Origin: Halanaerobium sp. MA284_MarDTE_T2
GTDB lineage: Bacteria; Bacillota; Halanaerobiia; Halanaerobiales; Halanaerobiaceae
DNA: 64,000 nucleotides
Direction: 5' to 3'
NCBI RefSeq assembly: GCF_003337245.1
Contig: NZ_QPJE01000007.1
Coordinates: 1 to 64,000 of the forward strand
The translations under genes were made by a program, and so were the position numbers. Below the pieces are notes generated by a model that worked only from the letters and a program-made list of their open reading frames with translations, did not search any database and was not told where the DNA came from. Below, piece after piece: positions 26,643 through 33,046 of this stretch (its first letter is position 1; every line of letters starts with the position of its first letter).

Positions 26643-26992
26643 CTATCCTCCCCCTCCTTTCTTTTTATCATTACTTTTTTTCCTTTCGAGCTGGGCATTC
26701 CAGTTCCATCTGTATCTGTACCGATCAATTTATTTGCCTGGGGACCATAGGGAATAAAAACTATTTCTTCCGGCAGATCACCTTTTTTACAGCTCAGCTC
26801 AACCTCTCCGGAATCGGTGTAAAGTAATATTTTTTTCCCTTCACTTAAATTATATTCTTCTAAAATATTTTCATTTAATTCTACATAAGCTGTACTGTCT
26901 TCATAATTCTGATTATTTTTACCCGAAACAGATGCCATTCCCTGTTTTATAGTTCTACCAGTTATCAGAGTAAATGATCTTTTATCAGCCAA
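26639..26992 (-). CDS. fwdD: formylmethanofuran dehydrogenase subunit D (pterin-dinucleotide-binding domain)
   Basis: A 117-residue protein of the molybdopterin-dinucleotide-binding fold, completing the FwdB active site. TLITGRTIKQGMASVSGKN aligns with the start of archaeal FwdD, and FIPYGPQANKLIG with TGMPSSKGKKVMIKR matches its cofactor-binding end. TTG at 26992 lies 7 bases after GGAGG and 2 bases after the stop of the ATP-grasp gene; the open frame to 27046 would overlap that gene. FwdD is not part of the four-subunit methylotroph Fhc complex, so its presence supports a genuine Mo/W formylmethanofuran dehydrogenase. Confidence 0.86.
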   Translation of the reverse strand: MADKRSFTLITGRTIKQGMASVSGKNNQNYEDSTAYVELNENILEEYNLSEGKKILLYTDSGEVELSCKKGDLPEEIVFIPYGPQANKLIGTDTDGTGMPSSKGKKVMIKRKEGEDS

Positions 26993-26994
26993 AT

Positions 26995-28209
26995 TTACAC
27001 CTCCTCTACAACAAATTCTTCCAAAAAAGAAAAAGCATTTCTGCACAGCTCAAATAATTTCTGCCTACTTCCTGCACGAATCAAAACTGTGCAGACAGGA
27101 GAAGTCTTTTCTATATATTCTCCTGGATGAGGCAGATCTCTAAATTCGTATTTTCCGCTCATATTAATTTCTTTATAATCAAGCAGTTTTGTTATCTCTT
27201 TTTTTACAGTCAGATTAGATTTTGCATAATATATTACCTTCGCATATAACGGCATTTCGGAAAAAATAAATTTTTCTCTGAGATTTTCATCTATACTGCT
27301 GCTGAAATAAAGATTAAAAAGTTCTTTCCCAAAAATAGGCAGCAGAAGCTCAACTGCTGCAGTGAAGCGGGGATTTAACTCTATAAAATATATTCCATCT
27401 GGTGCAAGTATAAAATCTATTCCACTGATACCTTTAAGTCCATACTCCCGGCTCAGGCTTTCTGCCATATTCTGCAGCTTCTTTATAATATCCGAAGTGC
27501 TCCTGATTAATAGATTACCTCCATAGCGAAAACTATTCTGAAAATTTAAATCTTTAAGCTGTTCTGTAATTCCCAGAATTTCCGCACTTCTGCCGTCAGC
27601 TGCAAATATGGCTGAAGATACTCTACCTTCGATATACTGCTGCAGATAAAAATTTCCCCACATTTCTGTATCAATTTCTTTTTGAGCTTTATTGAGATTG
27701 TTATAAACTGTTATATTTTTACCTCCACCACTTAAATATGGTTTTAAAAGATATTTTCTATCTGGATTGATCCTGCTTTGTTTCTTCAGTTCTTCTCCGG
27801 TCTTTATTATTTCAGGCAGGTTAAACCCTCTTTTTTTTAGATAACTGAATATGTCACTGCCTTTTTCTCTGCTGACTTTACTGCTGATTTTCTTAAGAAC
27901 TTCTGCTGAATTTCCCAGCAGTTTAATTTCTTTTTCTGCCAGAACTTTATTTAATAATTCCGGCCTATTATCCCAGTCAGAACTGTAAACAAAATACTGT
28001 TCTTTATCATAATGTTTTTCTATCAGCTTAAGCAGTCCTTCAGTACTGTAATTCTGACCTGCTGAATTTCTTTTGATACTGAAGCTTCTGCTGCAGAATT
28101 TTTTTAAATCCAGATCTCCAAAAAAATCAATACAGCTAACATCACAACCTGCTTTTGCTGCTGTTTCCGATAGAGCTCGACCAGAAAATCCGCTGACAAG
28201 TACTTTCAT
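26995..28209 (-). CDS. ATP-grasp ligase of the C1 operon, acceptor unknown
   Basis: A 404-residue carbamoyl-phosphate-synthetase-like ATP-grasp protein. A Rossmann-like start (VLVSGFSGRALSETAAKAG) precedes KYLLKPYLSGGGKNITVYN, the ATP loop, and FYLQQYIEGRVSSAIFAADG. GLKGISGIDFILAPDGIYFI with ELNPRFTAAVELL forms the Mg/ATP site. The last ~110 residues are a C-terminal domain. It immediately abuts mtdB (no gap) and precedes fwdD by 2 bases. ATP-grasp genes of this type are conserved in methylotroph H4MPT clusters, and attaching an amino acid to methanofuran or methanopterin is inferred; it could also be the MfnD function. Confidence 0.72.
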   Translation of the reverse strand: MKVLVSGFSGRALSETAAKAGCDVSCIDFFGDLDLKKFCSRSFSIKRNSAGQNYSTEGLLKLIEKHYDKEQYFVYSSDWDNRPELLNKVLAEKEIKLLGNSAEVLKKISSKVSREKGSDIFSYLKKRGFNLPEIIKTGEELKKQSRINPDRKYLLKPYLSGGGKNITVYNNLNKAQKEIDTEMWGNFYLQQYIEGRVSSAIFAADGRSAEILGITEQLKDLNFQNSFRYGGNLLIRSTSDIIKKLQNMAESLSREYGLKGISGIDFILAPDGIYFIELNPRFTAAVELLLPIFGKELFNLYFSSSIDENLREKFIFSEMPLYAKVIYYAKSNLTVKKEITKLLDYKEINMSGKYEFRDLPHPGEYIEKTSPVCTVLIRAGSRQKLFELCRNAFSFLEEFVVEEV

Positions 28210-29070
28210 CTAGTTCAGCTCTTTGTAAAGTTTATATACTTCCACAGCATTAAAAATACTGTCAGTGCTTTTAAACAGTTCAGCTACTGCTTTTTTGTGC
28301 AGTTTCATTTTTAAACCACCTATTCCCAGTGCTCCAAATACTTTAACTCCATCGATAATATCACCATCTGCTCCAGGCTTTATACCTTCTATTCCGGCCG
28401 GACTTACAGCATTAATATCTCCCATAACTTTTATGCTGTCTACTTTTTTCCACATATCTTCTGTAAGAAAATTAATTTTTGGTGGGCCAGCCGATAAAAT
28501 TACATCTTTACCACTTATTATCTTTTCAAACTCTTCTTTTTTAGAGCCCTGAACTCCAGAAATATTTTTAACATCATATTTTTCCATTATTTCTTCTGCC
28601 TTCTTTTCTGCCCTTTCCCGGCTGCGTGATGTGATAACTACTTCTGCTCCTTCTCTGGCTAACAGCATAGCTGCTCTTACTCCTACCGGTCCTGTACCGG
28701 CTATTACGACAGCTTTTTTATCTTTTAAGTTCACAGAATTTTTAATTTTCAGGACTGCTGCTGCAGCTGTTGTATTTGCTCCATTTGAATCAAGAAGCAC
28801 TGAAACTCTAAAATTGGCAAAAAATACATCTTTTACTGCGGCAAGGATTTCTTCACCTTTATTTACATCAGAACCACCAATAAATACAGCCGTGTTGTTC
28901 ATTTTTTTCGGACTCCTGGTAAAAACAGCACCATAGATTATATCTTCCACTTCTTCTTTTTTTATATCAGCATGAGAAATTATATTATCTGCTCCTGCAT
29001 CATAGGCAACCACCTGGTCGAAAGTGCTGGCCCTCTTATCTGTATCAAGCTGAATAAGTAGTTTTTTCAT
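28210..29070 (-). CDS. mtdB: NAD(P)-dependent methylene-tetrahydromethanopterin dehydrogenase
   Basis: Oxidises methylene-H4MPT to methenyl-H4MPT with a nicotinamide cofactor. The N-terminal LIQLDTDKRASTFDQVVAYD is the family hallmark, followed by GAVFTRSPKKMNNTAVFIGG. The Rossmann nucleotide site is KKAVVIAGTGPVGVRAAMLL (about residues 119-138), followed by VVITSRSRERAE. The serine/arginine after the beta-strand suggests NADP may be accepted, but this is only suggestive. 286 residues, as in methylotroph MtdB. Methanogens use F420-dependent Mtd instead, so this catabolic step is of the bacterial type. The ATG start at 29070 is near GGTGATC. Confidence 0.92.
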   Translation of the reverse strand: MKKLLIQLDTDKRASTFDQVVAYDAGADNIISHADIKKEEVEDIIYGAVFTRSPKKMNNTAVFIGGSDVNKGEEILAAVKDVFFANFRVSVLLDSNGANTTAAAAVLKIKNSVNLKDKKAVVIAGTGPVGVRAAMLLAREGAEVVITSRSRERAEKKAEEIMEKYDVKNISGVQGSKKEEFEKIISGKDVILSAGPPKINFLTEDMWKKVDSIKVMGDINAVSPAGIEGIKPGADGDIIDGVKVFGALGIGGLKMKLHKKAVAELFKSTDSIFNAVEVYKLYKELN

Positions 29071-29098
29071 TTCCGCTGATCACCTCTGTATAATTTTT

Positions 29099-29126
29099 GA
29101 AGACAGTGGGAAATCCCACTGTCTTC
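29099..29126 (-). promoter_or_regulatory. perfect 12-bp intercistronic hairpin in the C1 operon
   Basis: GAAGACAGTGGG and CCCACTGTCTTC form a perfect 12-bp stem with a 4-base loop between the first gene (DUF2193-like, stop at 29172) and mtdB (start 29070). No T-run follows on the minus strand, so it is more likely an mRNA-processing or stabilising hairpin than a full terminator. Confidence 0.7.
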
Positions 29127-29171
29127 TTAATACTTAATATTACATCTGCCGTTTTTTTAAATTAATTTGAA

Positions 29172-30659
29172 TTAAACTGTATCCTTCCAATTGCAGTGTT
29201 TGTGCTTTTTAACATAAGTACATACAGCACAGTCCTTACAGTAACGGGCAGGTGCAACTACTGCTTCTGGCTTTGTGGCAATTATATTTGTCATCAGTGT
29301 TGCAGTAACCGGCTCACTTGTCAGCAGACATGGGAAGTCAGCCAGACGCATCAGTGATGAGAATTTAACTGTAATTGCACAGGCAGGATATGCATAGCGC
29401 TGTGTATTCTGCAGTATTTCACTGTTTTCTATCGGGCTGAAGTCTATTTCGATACCTTTAACTTTACACCCGGCACCAATTGGTTCATCATCTATTATCT
29501 TGTCACCACGGTGAATCATATCCATAAAGTCAACATTGTGCAGCTCTACAGCCTGACCTCTACCTGGATTTAAGTTAACATAGTTGTGGAATCTCTTTGT
29601 TAAAAGATCAATAACCATTGGAGCAGTAAATCCTTCGTCCCAAAGCATTGAAGAAACTGCTGCTGCTGTTGAACCTGTAGCAACACTTAGAACATCATAG
29701 AGGCTGTCATAGCCTTTTTCCAGACCTTTTTCCAGTGTGTTTTTCATTACATTGGAAACAACTTCTACAATTTCCATTGTTACATCATCTTTAAGCATAT
29801 TGTAGGTTGACTGTGCAATGTGGTGGGCAATATCTCCAACACAGTATGCAGGTACTACAACTATATTTGCGGGATGAACTCCTGCTTTTTTAGCTGCAAG
29901 TACATAAGGCTTCATCCATTCTTTGTAGCGTTTCATATACTCTTTTGCATCAAATGAAGTCATACCTTCATCTTCCATCAACTTAACCTGTGCATCTATC
30001 GGCTTATCATAGAGCATCTGCATAGTTTTAACTTCTTTATCAGCAGCTTCTGCTGCAGTTTTACCACTTTCTACAGCTTCTGTCCAGGCTCCACCAATAC
30101 CATAAGAGGTATTCATACCCCAGGATTTGGCTGCCAGCAGTGTCTTTTTGTAATCTCCATCAATATCAGTATTTTTGAGAATTTCATTTACTACATTACT
30201 TACTGATCCAGGACTAAAGGCAAAGTCAACAACACAGGTAGGCCCATACATTCCACCATATCTGCGCATTGCTTCACGGGCGATAAGAGCTTCTTCTTTT
30301 TTAATCTGCTCGATAAACTTCTCTGCTGCTTTGCGGAAATCCGGATCATCTTCATATAAAATTTCAAGAATTGGAGGTGTCTGATAGTGCTCAACAAATG
30401 GATCATCCTCAGGACGAACAGTATCTGTTAAGTCTTTCAGTATTTCATAATGGGCTTTAACAGACTCAATGTGAAGATCAAAAACCTCTTTTGACTGTCC
30501 TTCAATTGGCTTCATTTTTTTAACAGCATCAACATAAGGCTTCGCATCGGTAATTTTAAATTTCTTACCTCTTTTTTCTTTAAAAACACCAACATCTGCA
30601 AATTGAGCTGCAACAGCCTCATCAATCATTTTCTTAGCAATTTTAGCTTTGTCTACCAT
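29172..30659 (-). CDS. DUF2193-like protein, first gene of the C1 operon, function unknown
   Basis: A soluble 495-residue protein without signal peptide or membrane segment. I recognise it as resembling the methanogen family DUF2193, from memory and without a search. Striking blocks are YGGMYGPTCVVDFAFSPG, KSWGMNTSYGIGG, VVPAYCVGDIAHHIAQST (cysteine and paired histidines), RFHNYVNLNPGRG and a C-terminal cysteine set YCKDCAVCTY...HCNW, which could bind a metal or Fe-S cluster. ATG 30659 follows GAAGGGGGATATTTT. A sigma-54 promoter lies ~130 bases upstream and a strong hairpin follows, suggesting high, inducible synthesis. Position suggests it feeds one-carbon units to mtdB; this is inference, and no catalytic family is recognised. 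Confidence 0.7.
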   Translation of the reverse strand: MVDKAKIAKKMIDEAVAAQFADVGVFKEKRGKKFKITDAKPYVDAVKKMKPIEGQSKEVFDLHIESVKAHYEILKDLTDTVRPEDDPFVEHYQTPPILEILYEDDPDFRKAAEKFIEQIKKEEALIAREAMRRYGGMYGPTCVVDFAFSPGSVSNVVNEILKNTDIDGDYKKTLLAAKSWGMNTSYGIGGAWTEAVESGKTAAEAADKEVKTMQMLYDKPIDAQVKLMEDEGMTSFDAKEYMKRYKEWMKPYVLAAKKAGVHPANIVVVPAYCVGDIAHHIAQSTYNMLKDDVTMEIVEVVSNVMKNTLEKGLEKGYDSLYDVLSVATGSTAAAVSSMLWDEGFTAPMVIDLLTKRFHNYVNLNPGRGQAVELHNVDFMDMIHRGDKIIDDEPIGAGCKVKGIEIDFSPIENSEILQNTQRYAYPACAITVKFSSLMRLADFPCLLTSEPVTATLMTNIIATKPEAVVAPARYCKDCAVCTYVKKHKHCNWKDTV

Positions 30660-30797
30660 AAAATATCCCCCTTCATGAGATTATTGTCAATTACAACTAC
30701 ACCTGCTTATCCCTACTCAGTATTAACAACTCTCCAGATTTCCCCCCCTTTCTATATTGATAATTTTTAGATTTACTATATCCATTATATATTAATA

Positions 30798-30813
30798 TGC
30801 ATATATCGTTCCA
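30798..30813 (-). promoter_or_regulatory. sigma-54 (-24/-12) promoter of the C1 operon
   Basis: On the minus strand TGGAACGATATATGCA: GG at -24 (30812-30811) and GC at -12 (30800-30799) with exactly 10 bases between. It matches TGGCACGRNNNTTGCW at all specified positions but two. Predicted transcription start is near 30787, giving a ~128-base leader. A sigma-54 activator gene lies 5 kb upstream on the same strand. Confidence 0.75.
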
Positions 30814-30850
30814 TTAATTTATATCTGAAGAATTATTTTATCTTTCCCTA

Positions 30851-30873
30851 TCTGTCAGCACTTTCAGTACAGA
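30851..30873. promoter_or_regulatory. candidate activator-binding dyad upstream of the sigma-54 promoter
   Basis: TCTGT (30851-30855) and ACAGA (30869-30873) form a 5-bp dyad separated by 13 bases, 38 bp upstream of the -24 element. It is the only obvious dyad in this gap. It is closer to the promoter than most enhancer sites. Confidence 0.35.
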
Positions 30874-30947
30874 TAAATGGCATAAAATGTTTTCCAAGTT
30901 TGAATTTTCAGATATAATACGCTTAAAAATTAAACAATGTTTAAAAA

Positions 30948-31931
30948 TTAAACGCACTTTTCAATTTTTACCCCCTCAGCGGCTGCTTTTGTGGTGATTA
31001 TATCTGTAACATCACCTTTAAATTTATTCAGCAAACTGATTTTTAACATTTCTGCTGTTTTTTTATCTGCACAAATTCCGTAAAGCGAGGGACCCCAGGA
31101 GCTCTGCCCTGCTCCATATGACCCATTTTGAAGCATAAATTTTACTATTTCTGCAGATATTTTTGTACTGTACCTCCCTCCCTGTACCTGTTTAAAATAA
31201 TCTCCCACATTTATTTCCAGCTGTGTTAAAGCTCTGCCGAAACTTTTAATATCTTTTTCCACCAGTGCAGGAAGCATACCCAGGAGAATATGATGAGCAT
31301 TTTCTGCAGCAGTATCTCTTGACATAGATTTTAAATTTCTGAAAGTTTTAATTTCTTTTCTTCCAGAAAGGCCTGTTTTATCTACCTGTGGAAAAACAAT
31401 AACTAACCTCCATTTTTCGGGCACTTTTTTTTGGAAAATAACAGGTGGTAGATAACTGTCATTTTCTTTTTCAGCCACAGGACGTCCACCATCTACAATA
31501 AATCCACCGGTATAAAATACTCCAAAACCTATTCCCGATCTGCTGTGCTTTCTGTCTACATATGCAGCTACCTGTTCAGGTTTTAAATTCAGCTGGTAGA
31601 GATTGTTCAGACCTTCCCCAATGGTAAGTCCAATCTGAGTTCCGGAACCAAGTCCCTGATGAAATGGCAGAATTTCTTCTATCTCTACCACAGCACCCTG
31701 ATTCTGGCCCAGCATATTTTTACTGTGGAGCTTTTTTATAAATTTTTCCAGAATTTCTGCAGTTTTTTCTGAATATTTTCCTGTAACAGAAATGTTATCA
31801 GATTTTTTGAATTTCATAATACAGGCAGGATTTTCTACTCCTATCCCTGCTCCTCCATAAATTCTGCCTCTACTTCCATCTAAATCGATCTGCCCGAAAT
31901 GTATTCTGGCCGGACTTTTTATCTTTATCAA
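30948..31931 (-). CDS. mptG: beta-ribofuranosylaminobenzene 5'-phosphate synthase
   Basis: Joins p-aminobenzoate (or 4-hydroxybenzoate) to phosphoribosyl pyrophosphate with loss of CO2, the first committed step to the methanopterin arylamine. A GHMP-kinase-like fold of 327 residues: SPARIHFGQIDLDG at the N-terminus, LPFHQGLGSGTQIGLTIGEG as the glycine-rich loop, HSRSGIGFGVFYTGGFIVDG, and GAGQSSWGPSLYGI at the C-terminal part. All are typical of RFAP synthase of archaea and methylotrophs. TTG at 31931 follows AGAGGTGA. It lies just upstream of the sigma-54 promoter of the main operon, with a MITE copy directly upstream of its own start. Confidence 0.9.
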   Translation of the reverse strand: MIKIKSPARIHFGQIDLDGSRGRIYGGAGIGVENPACIMKFKKSDNISVTGKYSEKTAEILEKFIKKLHSKNMLGQNQGAVVEIEEILPFHQGLGSGTQIGLTIGEGLNNLYQLNLKPEQVAAYVDRKHSRSGIGFGVFYTGGFIVDGGRPVAEKENDSYLPPVIFQKKVPEKWRLVIVFPQVDKTGLSGRKEIKTFRNLKSMSRDTAAENAHHILLGMLPALVEKDIKSFGRALTQLEINVGDYFKQVQGGRYSTKISAEIVKFMLQNGSYGAGQSSWGPSLYGICADKKTAEMLKISLLNKFKGDVTDIITTKAAAEGVKIEKCV

Positions 31932-32332
31932 TATATCACCTCTCAGAATAATTTAATAGTATAGCGTATAATTGTCAATAGTTTTTTAACAGGAGTTTCC
32001 CCAAAATTTATTTTCAAGCTGCAAAAAGGGGGCTTTAGTCATCAACGAAATTTTTAGATTTATCTAAAACTCAATTCGGGTGTGAAATAGGGCACACTAA
32101 TCAATGAGTCCTCCTGACTCATGATTAGCTCACTCCATCCTGTAGTTCAACCCTATTTCTTCCTTCATTTCGTTAAGATTCATTGACTAAAAATTTCAAT
32201 ATTCCTGCATCTCCCCTTTTTGCAGCAGTATATAAAAAATGGGGAAAGTCCAGCTTTTTAAGCAGCCTCATTGGAAAATATATTTTTTAATGCTCAGTTA
32301 ACAGGTTAAAAGTTCTAAAGCACAGTGGAAGA
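31932..32332. other. intergenic region carrying a MITE copy
   Basis: A 401-bp gap between the DUF447 gene and mptG. Nearly all is the MITE copy at 31991-32253. The ~60 bp between the element and mptG (31932-31990) must provide any separate mptG promoter unless read-through crosses the repeat. Confidence 0.6.
31991..32253 (-). mobile_element. MITE-like palindromic element inside the C1 cluster
   Basis: 263 bp, nearly identical to the copies at 41338-41597 (same orientation) and 9700-9963 (opposite). Ends are AGGAGTTTCCCC and, inverted, CTGGACTTTCCCC. Flanking T-rich stretches (GTTTTTTAAC and CTTTTTAAGC) are similar but not identical, so a target duplication is uncertain. Confidence 0.88.
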
Positions 32333-32884
32333 TTAATTTAAATAATCTTTCAGAAAATGATAGCATTCGATTTCTCTGCTGCCTGCAGTTTTTATTATAA
32401 TTCTTTTGTTTTTCTGCAGAAACTCCTTAACTTCTTTTCGGCTGGTGCTGATGCCGATCCGTGATGCTCTCACTGCTGCCTCTACAAGCAGATTACTGGC
32501 CCGATTGAACCCTCTGTATTCTCTGAGTATGACTCTGGAAACTATTTCTGCTTCAATACTGTATTTCTCTTTTTTTTCTGCGGTGCTGTTTACGTTAAAT
32601 TGCAGATAACTGCAGGCTCGGCTTAGATAAAATCCATCTTTATCAGGGGTTTTTTTTACTTGAAAATCAGGTTCTATAAGGGCAGATTTAACAAGATGCA
32701 GTGCACTATCAGTTATATTTATTACTCCCTTTTTTGTCTTGAGTAAATTTTCTGCTGTAATTGAATCTTTATAAAAGTAAAATTCCACTCTATCTGATTT
32801 ATCTGAAAAAAGTTCTACACCTGCAGCTGCAAAATGAGGAGTTTTATTTTTATTTATAGTTGTCATTACAGTTTCTATAATCAC
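32333..32884 (-). CDS. DUF447-family protein of H4MPT clusters
   Basis: A 183-residue protein resembling the DUF447 family, which occurs in methanogens and in methylotroph H4MPT gene clusters. Visible features are an N-terminal beta-rich half (NKTPHFAAAGVELF, then FYFKDS-like FYFYKDSITAENLLKT) resembling FMN-binding split barrels, the conserved ILREYRGFNRASNLLVEAAV, and a C-terminal helical segment with AVRASRIGISTSR. GTG at 32884 follows GGAGAAGG. No reaction is established to my knowledge; a flavin-linked step in methanopterin formation is a guess from context. It is bounded by a tandem-repeat array upstream and a MITE downstream. Confidence 0.72.
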   Translation of the reverse strand: MIIETVMTTINKNKTPHFAAAGVELFSDKSDRVEFYFYKDSITAENLLKTKKGVINITDSALHLVKSALIEPDFQVKKTPDKDGFYLSRACSYLQFNVNSTAEKKEKYSIEAEIVSRVILREYRGFNRASNLLVEAAVRASRIGISTSRKEVKEFLQKNKRIIIKTAGSREIECYHFLKDYLN

Positions 32885-32897
32885 TGCCTTCTCCTTC

Positions 32898-33011
32898 CTC
32901 GTTAAATAGCATTTACATCTTTAAATAATTTTCATCTCGTTAAATAGCGTTTACCCCGTTATATATTTTTTACCTCGTTATATAGTATTCAACACTTTAA
33001 ATTTCGTTTAG
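32898..33011. repeat. six 19-bp tandem repeats
   Basis: Units start at 32898, 32917, 32936, 32955, 32974 and 32993, with consensus CTCGTTAWATAGYRTTTAC. Alternate units are closer to each other (38-bp higher-order period). The array fills the gap between the DHPS-like and DUF447 genes, and there are no spacers, so it is not a CRISPR. Confidence 0.85.
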
Positions 33012-33046
33012 ATATTTAATACTCTTTTAGCGACAATATCAAAAGA

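Larger units (their letters stand above)
30660..30947. promoter_or_regulatory. promoter region of the C1 operon
   Basis: A 288-bp AT-rich gap between mptG and the DUF2193-like gene, containing a sigma-54 promoter (30798-30813) and a dyad upstream of it (30851-30873). No mptG terminator was evident. Confidence 0.7.

Noticed and set aside
30878-30895. TGGCATAAAATGTTTT on the plus strand as a sigma-54 promoter
   Set aside because: It has the -24 GG but TT instead of GC at -12, and no plus-strand gene follows.
32898-33011. CRISPR array
   Set aside because: The 19-bp units are contiguous with no unique spacers, and no cas gene is in the window.
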